DNA from: Chrysoperla carnea
Taxonomy: Eukaryota > Arthropoda > Insecta > Neuroptera > Chrysopidae
Assembly (NCBI RefSeq): GCF_905475395.1
Contig: NC_058339.1
Coordinates: 22,204,001 to 22,268,000 of the forward strand
Direction: 5' to 3'
DNA: 64,000 nucleotides
The notes under the pieces are model-generated. The model ran no database searches, was not told the DNA's origin, and worked only from the letters and a program-made list of their open reading frames with translations. The translations under genes were made by a program, and so were the position numbers. Shown here one piece after another: positions 36,596-45,006 of this stretch. Within the stretch, counting starts at the first letter, position 1. Every line of letters starts with the position of its first letter.

Positions 36596-36780
36596 TTACA
36601 AGTATGTTCGCAAAAACGTTCCACTATAAAAGGAGACTTTTTTGTCAATATATGAATTGTGTAAAGAGTCGTACCCTAACCGGACTTTAACTTTGGATCC
36701 ACGTTTAGCTAAGACCTTTTCCATTAAATAAATGTTCGGATCGTGAACTTTTTGTAATTCTTCGGCATAGAAACCACCCA
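36596..36780 (-). pseudogene. Integrase C-terminal (chromodomain) remnant, minus-strand copy
   Basis: Encodes 'GGFYAEELQKVHDPNIYLME' followed by a chromodomain-like stretch ending near 'IDKK', which is the C-terminus of the Polinton retroviral-type integrase. Upstream similarity stops abruptly at the first glycines. The zinc-binding and catalytic DDE domains are missing. A conserved tryptophan found in the plus-strand copy (40740-40979) is lost here by a 3-bp deletion ('VKVRLGYDS'). The fragment and about 60 bp downstream form an inverted duplicate of the other copy. Two minisatellites start 60 bp upstream of it. Confidence 0.85.
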
Positions 36781-36837
36781 TTACTTGAGGAAAACAAATA
36801 TAATTAAATAACAAGTTTATAATAACTTTATCAAAAA

Positions 36838-37146
36838 TTAAAAAGCCGGAGTAAAATCGGCGAAAGTCGGAGCAAAATCGACGAAAACTGGAGTAAAACC
36901 GGAGTAAAATCGGCGAAAGTCGGAGTAAAACCGGTGTAAAATCGGCGAAAGTCGGAGCAAAATCGGTGAAAACTGGAGTAAAACCGGAGTAAAATCGGCG
37001 AAAGTCGGAGCAAAATCGGTGAAAACCGGAGTAAAACCAGAGTAAAATCGGTGAAAGCCGGAGTAAAATCGGCGAAAGTCGGAGCAAAATCGGTGAAAAC
37101 CAGAGTAAAACCGGAGTAAAATCGGCGAAAGTCGGAGTAAAATCGG
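36838..37146. repeat. Minisatellite 1 (aaaatcggcgaaagtcggagt-type)
   Basis: Tandem variants built from sub-blocks 'aaaatcggcgaaagtcggag', 'aaaatcggtgaaaac' and 'tggagtaaaaccggagt'. The sub-blocks are 12 or 21 bp, all multiples of 3, so both strands stay open in some frames. It abuts minisatellite 2. Confidence 0.9.
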
Positions 37147-37592
37147 TGAAAACCTGTTTAATACTGATCTGTATCTGTTTAATACTGGTCTGTAGCTGTT
37201 TAATACTGTTTTTGACCTGTTTAATACTGGTCTGTATCTGTTTAATACTGGTTTTGACCTGTTTAATACTGATTTGAACCTGTTTAATACTGGTTTTAAC
37301 CTGTTTAATACTGGTCTGTATCTGTTTAATACTGGTCTGTATCTGTTTAATACTGGTCTGTATCTGTTTAATACTGGTTTTGACCTGTTTAATACTGGTC
37401 TGTATCTGTTTAATACTGGTTTTAACCTGTTTAATACTGGTTTTAACCTGTTTAATACTGGTCTGTATCTGTTTAATACTGGTTTTAACCTGTTTAATAC
37501 TGGTCTGTATCTGTTTAATACTGGTTTTGACCTGTTTAATACTGGTCTGTATCTGTTTAATACTGGTTTTGACCTGTTTAATACTGGTCTGT
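37147..37592. repeat. Minisatellite 2 (21-bp unit)
   Basis: About 21 units of 'tgtttaatactggtctgtat' plus one base, alternating with variants ending 'ttttgacc' and 'ttttaacc'. Translation gives seven-residue repeats on both strands (LFNTGLY on plus, RPVLNRY on minus). The 263-codon minus frame (36838-37629) spans both arrays. Because 21 is a multiple of 3, open frames are expected by construction. Confidence 0.95.
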
Positions 37593-37907
37593 TTAGAAAG
37601 AGGTTTTCAAATCTTACAAGCATCATCAATCAACCCATATAATATGCTCTTTATATGGAATATAATAAATCAACTTGTACTATAGATTAGATAAAAAAAT
37701 TTTATTTAAAAAATTATAATTTTATATTAAAACAAAATACATAATCATCTAATTTTTAAATATTATTTATACTTAAAGTGTCAAATTACAATATTTTTCA
37801 AGGTTAGAATACATAGATGTCCACAAATCGTAATATTAAAACTGTGATTGCAAAATAATATTGAATGTCACATCAGTTAAAATATTTAATTATTTCCTAT
37901 GATGGCT
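37593..37907. other. Junction stretch between minisatellite and protease remnant
   Basis: AT-rich and noncoding. It holds only the iteron fragment at 37771-37812. The missing C-terminal half of the protease should lie here, but no similarity is visible. Confidence 0.6.
37771..37812. repeat. Short iteron fragment beside the truncated protease
   Basis: 'acttaaagtgtcaaattaca' and the following 20 bp match iteron blocks at 43011 and elsewhere. The fragment sits about 100 bp beyond the point where protease similarity stops. Confidence 0.7.
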
Positions 37908-38138
37908 TTAAGTTATCAAAGCTTGCAGTTTATACTTTTTATATACCGTACAGTGTGTAACACTATTTTTGGATACATCATGGTTGATAATTCCTGTTTC
38001 ATATTTATATGATCTTTTAGGTAGGGTGTCACACATAAAAACACTACAAAAATACGGAATTTTAAATTGTTTAGCATACGCACGTAGCTCCGTATCGTAA
38101 AGTGCTCTACGTGGTAGCGTTTCAATTAGTTTTTTGCT
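37908..38138 (-). pseudogene. Adenain-like cysteine protease, N-terminal fragment
   Basis: Read on the minus strand in the frame ending at 37908-37910, it encodes 'ALYDTELRAYAKQF', 'IPYFCSVFMCDTLPKRS', 'YETGIINHDVS' and 'THCTVY'. This is the pattern of the Polinton maturation protease (usually 'IPxFRGVFMRDxLP' and 'CGIVNLD...THW'), homologous to adenovirus adenain. The catalytic-histidine segment is present with the following Trp replaced by Cys. The half with the catalytic Asp/Glu and Cys is gone, and a stop follows about 12 residues later. The frame overlaps the end of the PLA2 gene, offset by one base within a T6 run (38130-38135). It cannot be active as it stands. Confidence 0.8.
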
Positions 38139-38891
38139 AAATATAATCCCATGCCTTTGTTGTACGGTCTTAAATACAAGCCTTTACCCATTGCTATAGC
38201 TTCCATTGTTTTGTTGTGTCTTTGACTCTCATTAAGTTGATCACGAGCACTTTTATAATTTGTAACGGCTTTAGCAATACCCGACGCTCCACCAGCCAAA
38301 GCGCCTAAAGCAGAGAGTCCTGCGAATATTGGAATTAATGGAAGTACACCACCAGACTTTGGAACTGGTATTACACGTGTGGGTGCTTTAATACGTTGAC
38401 CTCGCACGGCTGCTTTTGCTATTTTTACAGCTGCTTTTAAGTCTGTTGGTTGTGATTTTTTCAATGCATTTCGTGCCTTTCGCACTGATGCTGTAAAGTT
38501 TATAGTTTTCTTTGTCTTTTTCGTCTTTTTCTTTTTTAATCCCATACCAAGGGAAGTTTTTGTATTCATGGCGCCTGTAACGAATAAAGCGGATGCTTTT
38601 TCACCAATTGTTGAATCAGATGCTTTGGCACGTTTGCAAGCGGCTTCAGCTAATTGTTTATCTGCTAGATGACGCTCCTTTAAGTCTTTACTTTTTGAAT
38701 ATGCTATATCATGTACCATACAAGCCTGATCCAATGCGTTTTTTTGGTTTATCACCACGCGCTAATCGTTCTGCTAGCTTAGTTCCAGGTCCACAATATT
38801 GATAAGTTGGTATGTGTAACTCAAACGGTAATTTATTTATAAGTGTGTTAACAATACCTCTTCCTTTGTGTTGTTGCTTCTGATGTGACAT
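38126..38891 (-). pseudogene. PLA2-domain virion-type protein with one frameshift
   Basis: The start is probably the ATG at 38889-38891 ('MSHQKQQHKGRG'), which matches the usual start of this family, although a start at 38912 is open. The N-terminal frame holds the parvovirus-type phospholipase A2 calcium loop 'YCGPGTKLAERLARGD'. The next frame holds the catalytic segment 'ACMVHDIAYS' (H-D at about 38708-38713). The C-terminal part has a Lys-rich region, a Gly/Ala-rich hydrophobic stretch ('PLIPIFAGLSALGALAGG') and 'GKGLYLRPYNKGMGLYL'. Virion PLA2 domains breach endosomal membranes, and the hydrophobic tail resembles membrane-active or minor virion proteins. The reading frame changes by one base in a T7 run on the plus strand (38739-38745). 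It is divergent from the ATPase gene, whose ATG is about 50 bp away. The break may be real or a homopolymer error. Confidence 0.8.
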
Positions 38892-38943
38892 ACTACTAAA
38901 TGATTTAAACAATTAAGTTCACATATATTTAAATGTTTATAAA

Positions 38944-39667
38944 ATGGGTTGTATTGAAATTTTAGTCTTAGTTACATTAAAAATGCGTTTTCATAAACAA
39001 CAACCCGCTCTGAGTGTTGAAAATTTAATACCAGAAAATACAGACACACAAACATATCATGGTCCTCTACTTTCAGATTCACTACGAACAATAATATGTG
39101 GCCCTAGTGGTTGTGGTAAAACCAATGTTATGTTGAATTTAATTTATGATGAAAACGGTTTACGCTTTGAAAACATTTATGTGTACAGTAAATCTGTTTA
39201 CCAACCGAAATATCAATTACTAGAAGAGACTTTAAAATTAGTGGAAGGGGTTGGCTATTTTTCCACTTAGTGATACTAGTGAAATTCCTAGTCTGAATGA
39301 AGCTCGAGAAAAAAGTCTTTTCATTTTTGATGATGTGAGCTGTCATTCACAACAGAGAAGTAGAGAATACTTTAGTATGGATCGTCATCGAAAAATTGAT
39401 TGTTTCTACCTATGTCAGAGCTACGCACGTGTTCTAAAGCATAACATAAGGGGCAATGTTAATTGCTTGGTGCTATTCAAAACGGATGAAATGAATCTAA
39501 AACACATATTCTACAATCATGTTGGCTCTGATATGAATTTTCAAAAATTTCATGATTTATATCGACATTGTTGGAGTTCACCAAATGGATTTGTTGTAAT
39601 AATGAAAAATTTCTCTATGAATGCAGGTCGTTATAGGAATGGATTTGATGAATTTATTGAACTGTAG
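38944..39667 (+). pseudogene. A32-like genome-packaging ATPase with one frameshift
   Basis: FtsK/HerA-superfamily motor that in Polintons is expected to load DNA into capsids. Walker A 'GPSGCGKT' starts near residue 53 (39100). Walker B 'SLFIFDDV' is at about 39314-39337. The downstream 'HRKIDCFYLCQSYARV' and 'FNEFIEL'-type ending (here 'FDEFIEL') complete the domain. The frame breaks inside a T5 run at 39258-39262: the first frame stops at 39268-39270, and the second runs to 39667. Both halves are otherwise well conserved. The start may be 38944 or the Met at 38983 ('MRFHKQQP'), which better suits the family. The gene is transcribed divergently from the PLA2 gene through a very short shared region. 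Confidence 0.85.
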
Positions 39668-39804
39668 TGTCACCAATACTTTGTGTGTTTTTTCAGATTC
39701 ATAATAATAATTTTTTTCTGTAAATTTTTTTTTAAAATGTAAATTTTAATCATTAATAAATAAAAAAAAATATTTATAAGATTTTTATTAAATAAAACCT
39801 TTAT
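39668..39804. other. ATPase 3' untranslated stretch
   Basis: AT-rich, with AATAAA-type signals near 39757 and 39790, followed by the internal iterons. Confidence 0.4.
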
Positions 39805-40540
39805 TCTAATCTCATAACACGTGTAAAATTATTTTAAGATCTAATGCGATTCAAACAAGTTTAAACATGTTCAAACAAGTTTGAACATGTATTTTTATTC
39901 AAACAAGTTTGAACTTGTAACAGGATGATGATATCATATTTTTCAAGGTCAAATCTATTTCAACATATTTTTGAAAATAGCTGACACATGTAAAATTATT
40001 TTAAGATCAAAGTCCATTCAAACAAGTTTGAACATGTATTTTTATTATGTAAATTTCAAGTGTCATATTACATTGCTTAATCATAAAAAATATTAATATC
40101 CGGTCACGTGTTTTGATACATGTAAAATTATTTCAAACAAGTTTGAACTTGTTACAAGATGATGATATCATATTTTTCAAGGTCAAATCTATTTCAACAT
40201 ATTCTTGAAAATTGCTGACTCATAATATTCTTTTCTTGGAATTCAGATTTGCAAATTATTATCTAACACGTTCAAGTGTCATATTACATTGCTTAATCAT
40301 AAAAAAATATTAGCATCCGGTCACGTGTAAAATTATTTTAAGTCGATTAAAACAAGTTTGAACTTGTAACAGGATGATGATATCATATTTTTCAAGGTTA
40401 GATGTTATCTATTTCAACATAAAAAAAAAATAAACATCCGGTCACGTGTCTTGAATTTTATCATGTATATTTAAAGTGTCAAATTACAATATTTTTCAAG
40501 GTTAAATGTTATCTATTTCAACATATTCTTGAGAATTCTC
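39805..40540. repeat. Internal copy of the right iteron array
   Basis: A direct repeat of the right inner TIR: 'tctaatctcataacacgtg' opens both this copy (about 39810) and 42668, and the next 140 bp are nearly the same. It lies between the ATPase gene and the integrase remnant. TIR material inside a Polinton is not expected, and points to a duplication or to a deletion that joined two element ends. Confidence 0.8.
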
Positions 40541-40739
40541 TTTCTCCTGTCCCGTTAGATTTGGATATGAACCAGATATGAACTGAGAAATCAGAGTATT
40601 AAAGCAGATATAAAAACAATTTTATTAAAAAAATTGAAAAAATCAGAGTATTAAAGCAGTTATCAAATCAATTTTGTTAAAAAACTTATAAAATCAGAGT
40701 AGTTTTTAACAAAAACTTATAAAATCGGAGTAGTTACCA
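40541..40739. repeat. Short degenerate repeats before the integrase remnant
   Basis: 'aaatcagagtattaaagcag' and 'aacttataaaatcagagtag'-type blocks recur three to five times. The core 'aaaatcggagta' resembles minisatellite 1, so both integrase remnants are preceded by related repeats. Confidence 0.6.
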
Positions 40740-40979
40740 GAAATATTCACCATTCACGAGGTGAAACTTACAAACCCAAGAACATATTTATTGAAGGATT
40801 ACAACAACGAAGATATAAAGGGTGGTTTCTATGTTGAAGAATTACAAAAAGTTCACGATCCAAACATTTATTTAGTGGAAAAGGTCTTAGCTAAACATGG
40901 ATCTAACGTTAAAGTCAGGTGGTTAGGGTTCGACTCTTTACATGATTCATATATTGATAAAAAAAGTCTCCTTTTATAG
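40740..40979 (+). pseudogene. Integrase C-terminal (chromodomain) remnant, plus-strand copy
   Basis: Encodes 'EIFTIHEVKLTNPRTYLLKD', then 'GGFYVEELQKVHD' and a chromodomain with the aromatic-cage type 'VRWLGFDSLHDSYI'. This is the C-terminal end of the Polinton integrase, downstream of the catalytic core. Similarity begins abruptly at 40740. Upstream there are only short repeats and iterons, so the H2C2 and DDE domains are missing. The chromodomain is better preserved than in the minus-strand copy at 36596-36780. It could not integrate DNA alone. Confidence 0.85.
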
Positions 40980-41386
40980 TGGAAAGTTTTTGTGAACATA
41001 CTTGTAACAAAAAAATTTTGTCATAGTGGACCGCTTTTGTGAACATATTTGTGTTTTAAAAAAGGAAATGTATTTTTTAATATGAATATATATTAGACTA
41101 GGTTCATGAAATTTTATTGAAGCAATTTTTAACTAACACAAAACAATATAAAAATATTGTTGTAATACAAATGTTTTTTGATTCATGTTTATTACTCAAA
41201 ATTACTTGATGGTGCGAATATAATTATCACAAACAAGGTGTATTTATAACCTGAAAATAAGGTGGTGAGGTCATTTCATAGATAAAACAAAACAATGATT
41301 AATTAAATTATAGGTGTTTTTTATTGTAAATACAAACACATTTAAAAAAAAACTTATCATAGACAATTATATTCATGTTTTTATTT
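40980..41386. other. Intergenic AT-rich stretch
   Basis: The first 80 bp duplicate (inverted) the sequence downstream of the other integrase remnant (about 36541-36640). The rest is noncoding. Confidence 0.5.
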
Positions 41387-42059
41387 CTATATACAATCAT
41401 GATCATCACTATTTCTTCCACAATCACATCTGTCTATTTCATTACAATTTGTAACACATATCCATGGCTCGAACCATTTCGGTATATTTCCACCATCCAT
41501 TTGTTGGTATAGCATTCTACAGAGAATTTCAGGATCTATTTGTTGATACCATAAAAACATTCTCTCATCATGTCTAGCACTATCACCAATCCATTGTTTT
41601 CGACGGATATCGTATGTACCCCAATTTTTTCTCAAGTTACTTCCATGGATAAGATCATCACAACATTCATTTAGTAATATTTCAAACTGATTGAAATCTC
41701 TTTTAAAGTAGTTGAACTTTTTCGCATAATTTACAAATAAGATTGCATCCAAACAATTTCTTACTATAAATGCAGCAATATGAAAGCAATCATCAACTTC
41801 TAAATAAGAATACCGTAATGTGTCGATTAACTTTGTAGGTATACTCCAACGACATGCCTCCATAAGTTGATAAAATTCCATCTATAAAAATATTTGGCTA
41901 CAATTTTCTAAACAGATCTTATCAAACAATACTCACATTAAAATATTCTGGGTAAATCATCTCCGAATTTTGAAACAGATCAATATGATTTTGTAGCGAC
42001 ATTGTACCCCATAATTGTAATGAATTAAAATAAACACCATTTTTTACAAAAATATCCAT
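41387..42059 (-). CDS. Unknown 205-aa Polinton protein, two exons
   Basis: Not recognised. Exon 1 (42059-41937) encodes 41 residues starting MDIFVKNGVYF. A 55-bp intron (41936-41882) has GTGAGT and a TTATAG end. Exon 2 (41881-41387) continues in phase with 164 residues. The intron size matches those of polB, which supports the model. The exon-2 ATG could also be a start. The protein is rich in aromatic residues, Asp and Cys, with a C-terminal Cys/Asp/His cluster (CVTNCNEIDRCDCGRNSDDH) that could bind metal. There is no transmembrane segment. It lies downstream of the 120-aa gene on the same strand and may be co-transcribed from the 42.6-kb promoter. A role in replication or host control is possible but unsupported. 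Confidence 0.65.
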
Positions 42060-42191
42060 AATTTATTTAGTATTATTTTTTTTTTTTTTTTTAAATATCA
42101 AAAACATAAACTTTACAATTTTTTTATAACAATAACAATAATATATATATATATATCTTGCAGTAATAAAATTCAATATAGGAATGATTTG
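42060..42191. other. Spacer with (AT)n and T-run
   Basis: Noncoding gap between the two minus-strand genes. It includes a T-run at about 42078-42091 and an AT dinucleotide run at about 42140-42157. Confidence 0.6.
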
Positions 42192-42554
42192 TTAAAAAAA
42201 ATTTTGATGTTCTTGAACATAGTCATCATCACTATCACCATCGTCTTCGAATAGGCGCAGTCTCAGTTGGTGACTTCTTCCAATTTTCTCCTCCACCCTC
42301 AAATACCCCGGTTTTGTGTTAAATAATTTAATCATGTTGTCCGTCAACACTGCAAACCTAGATGGTAGAAAAACCCCCTCGTTTTCTGTACCATCTAGGC
42401 TTATATCCAGTAAAACTTTTATTGATGGCCCATGTATCGTTAGAATCCGCTCCATTTTTAGTATTTTTAATTTTTTTTTCAGTGGCAAGTCGTCCATTTT
42501 TATGCATGGTCGCACTAAACAACTATCTAATAATTTTAATTCTGCTCTATTCAT
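42192..42554 (-). CDS. Unknown 120-aa protein behind the right-end promoter
   Basis: Name unknown to me, but the layout is familiar from small insect Polinton/virus-like ORFs. A basic N-terminal half leads to 'ILTIHGPSIKVLLDIS', then 'GVFLPSRFAVLTDNMIKLFN' and an acidic tail (EDDGDSDDDY). The 'GP..KV.LD...VFLP.RF..LTD' pattern suggests a compact beta-rich, possibly OB-like, nucleic-acid-binding protein; this is inference from the pattern only. The start ATG at 42552-42554 lies about 33 bp downstream of a good initiator and a TATA box. It is the first gene inside the right TIR and so probably early or highly expressed. Confidence 0.65.
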   Translation of the reverse strand: MNRAELKLLDSCLVRPCIKMDDLPLKKKLKILKMERILTIHGPSIKVLLDISLDGTENEGVFLPSRFAVLTDNMIKLFNTKPGYLRVEEKIGRSHQLRLRLFEDDGDSDDDYVQEHQNFF

Positions 42555-42584
42555 TTTGATTAATATTATGAATATTTAATGAAA

Positions 42585-42620
42585 ACTGATATTACCGTAA
42601 TGTCGAGCGCCTTTTTTATA
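42585..42620 (-). promoter_or_regulatory. Right-end TATA-initiator promoter
   Basis: On the minus strand TATAAAAAAG (42620-42611) is followed by the arthropod initiator TCAGT (42589-42585), whose A lies 33 bp from the TATA start. This is canonical spacing. A G-rich GTTGGTGGGGGG lies about 25-35 bp upstream of the TATA. Confidence 0.7.
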
Positions 42621-42664
42621 TGATTACCACCACTCCAAAAATCCCCCCACCAACAGAAATTATT

Positions 42665-43736
42665 ATCTAATCTCATAACACGTGTAAAATTATTTGAAGA
42701 TCTAATGCGATTCAAACAAGTTTAAACATGTTCAAACAAGTTTGAACATGTATTTTTATTCAAACAAGTTTGAACTTGTAACAGGATGATGATATCATAT
42801 TTTTCAAGGTCAAATCTTGTAATTTGATATTTTTATAATCGTAATTCAAACTAATTATTTTTTCTTGGAATTCAGACAAGTTTAAACAAGTTCAAACAAG
42901 TTTAAACATGTATTTTTATTATGTAAATTTCAAGTGTCATATTATATTGCTGATTCAATAAAAAAAATATTAACATCCGGTCACGTATCTTGAATTTTAT
43001 CATGTCTACTTAAAGTGTCAAATTACAATATTTTTCAAGGTTAGATGATATCTATTTCAACATATTCTTGAAAATTGCAGACTCATAATACTCTTTTCTT
43101 GGAATTCAGATTTGCAAATTATTATCTAACACGTTCAAGTGTCATATTACATTGCTTAATCATAAAAAAAAAAATTAACATTCGGTCACGTGTTTTGACA
43201 CATGTAAAATTATTTCAAACAAGTTTGAACTTGTAACAAGATGATGATATCATATTTTTCAAGGTCAAATTAACATATTCTTGAAAATTGCTGACACGTG
43301 TAAAATTATTTTAAGATCAAAGTCCATTCAAACAAGTTTGAACATGTATTTTTATTATGTAAATTTCAAGTGTCATATTACATTGCTTAATCATAAAAAA
43401 ATATTAATATCCGGTCACGTGTTTTGACACATGTAAAATTATTTCAAACAAGTTTGAACTTGTTACAAGATGATGATATCATATTTTTCAAGGTCAAATT
43501 AACATATTCTTGAAAATTGCTGACACGTGTAAAATTATTTTAAGATCAAAGTCCATTCAAACAAGTTTGAACATGTATTTTTATTATGTAAATTTCAAGT
43601 GTCATATTACATTGCTTAATCATAAAAAAATATTAACATCCGGTCACGTATCTTGAATTTTATCATGTATATTTAAAGTGTCAAATTACAATATTTTTCA
43701 AGGTCAAATTAACATATTCTTGAAAATTGCTGACTA
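42665..43736. repeat. Right iteron array of the inner TIR
   Basis: Inverted counterpart of 25656-26845, made of the same blocks ('tccggtcacgtgt', 'caagtttgaacttgt', 'gatgatgatatcat'). Block order and number differ from the left side, so the two inner TIRs have been rearranged independently. Confidence 0.85.
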
Positions 43737-44160
43737 ATGTCAACGTCCCGCCCCCCGTTCACCCCCCGTCAAGCACCACTATTGGTCAAAGCCAATGACG
43801 TCACCTGGTAATTTCCCGTTTATGCTTAGGCAGCCATTCCTTCCCCCACCACACCTCCCGACGCCATCTTGATTTTTACAGCGCTACTATTGGTCAAAGC
43901 CAATGACGTCATCAATGCTTAGGCAGCCATTATTCCCCAACACCACACCTCCCGACGCCATCTTGATTTACTATTGAAAGTGGGCTCGATTATCTCATCT
44001 AACGTCCAATTCCCGCCCCCTTTAAGCCCCACTTCCAAGAAACACACTCCTGTCAACCACGCCCATCACTATTGGTCAAGCCCCGTTTATGTCATTCCTC
44101 ACCCCCACCACACCTCCCAACGCCATCTTGATTTACTATTGGTCAATGACGTCATCTATC
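43737..44160. promoter_or_regulatory. Right TIR cluster of promoter-like modules
   Basis: Inverted counterpart of the left cluster with the same TGACGTCA, ATTGG and CGCCATCTT motifs. It is about 90 bp shorter, because one GC-rich sub-block present on the left is reduced here. Confidence 0.6.
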
Positions 44161-44278
44161 CCCTCCAACTTCCGAGGTTTCCAACATTCACCTAGGTTTG
44201 CCCTTTTTTGAAAAGTGTACCATCAAAGCGGGGTTACTTGAGGTCAAACTGTGCCAGGACCGCTGTGACTCTTCTACT
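44103..44278 (-). repeat. Outer terminal inverted repeat, right
   Basis: Exact reverse complement of 25023-25198. The target duplication follows immediately at 44279-44284. Confidence 0.95.
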
Positions 44279-44284
44279 ATTAAG

Positions 44285-44500
44285 TATTATTGTTATTATT
44301 TATTTTGATTTCCATGTAAGTTGAAACCTTATTGATTTGTGATGGTAATTGTAATTTAATTTGGAAAGTACTGGTATTATACAATCTATTAATATAATTT
44401 TAATAATTTTTCTTTTAACTTTTCTAACTTTTTTAAATATGTCAATACTGCCAGAAAGTTTATCATTTACTCAAAAATTACCTAATTAGTTTAATTTTGA
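44285..44500. other. Right flank next to the Polinton
   Basis: AT-rich host sequence with no feature. Confidence 0.5.
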
Positions 44501-45006
44501 TTAAGGTAGTTCCAGCATGAAATCACTTTTCGACAGATTTGGCCGAATTTTTTTTCTCGGGTTTATAATAGCTTTATTCATGAATTCCTAAAATTTCATA
44601 ATTTTTGGCCGTTTAGATCGCGAGATATTTAAAGACAAAGTTCGCGATTTTGAGGGTCATGTCCCATTTAAAGCATGTAAAATGTCCGGTCTCTCCAACT
44701 ATTTTTTATGATATTATTATATATTGAAGAAAAAGTAGAAAAAAATGTTTATACAATAAAATTCTAAAAAAAAAATTTAGAAATTAATTTTCACTTTCGA
44801 GATATTAATTTTGACGTAAATTGATCGAAATTGGGACGTTGGCATAATTATTTCCCATTTTAAACGGTCAAAATTTCTGAAACTTTGGGAATTAATAGTA
44901 AGCATTATTAAATTCTTAAATTTAATTTTTCGTTAAATTATGTCGAAAAAATTTTAACCATAGCTTTAGCATAGGAACTGCAGATACCATGCTGGAAATA
45001 CCTTAA
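44501..45006. mobile_element. TTAA-flanked MITE (piggyBac-like)
   Basis: Starts TTAAGGTAGTTCCAGCATG and ends with its complement apart from one base (ends 'catgctggaaataccttaa'). TTAA duplications are typical of piggyBac-type and some Sola elements. The GGTA start is not the classic piggyBac CCC end, so the superfamily is uncertain. It is noncoding and 506 bp long. Confidence 0.65.

Larger units (their letters stand above)
25023..44278. mobile_element. Polinton/Maverick (adintovirus-like) element, defective
   Basis: A 19,256-bp element with inverted termini (outer 176 bp identical) and a perfect 6-bp ATTAAG duplication at 25017-25022 and 44279-44284, which is the hallmark target-site size of Polintons. 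It carries a protein-primed polB, an A32-like ATPase, a PLA2-domain protein, an adenain-like protease fragment and two integrase chromodomain fragments. The hexon-like major capsid gene, the penton-like minor capsid gene and the integrase catalytic core are missing. Without the nested 4.5-kb LINE the element would be about 14.7 kb. Polintons encode protein-primed replication, a retroviral-type integrase and a virion module. This copy keeps the replication gene but has lost integration and capsid functions. Confidence 0.95.

Noticed and set aside
36838..37629. 263-codon minus frame and 122-codon plus frame across the minisatellites, resembling a fibre-like heptad repeat protein
   Set aside because: Units are multiples of 3 bp, so open frames on both strands are expected. 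There is no non-repeat domain, and the region lies at a deletion junction.
37916..38125. 69-codon minus frame starting MKRYHVEHF
   Set aside because: It is the wrong frame. The neighbouring minus frame over the same bases carries the protease motifs.
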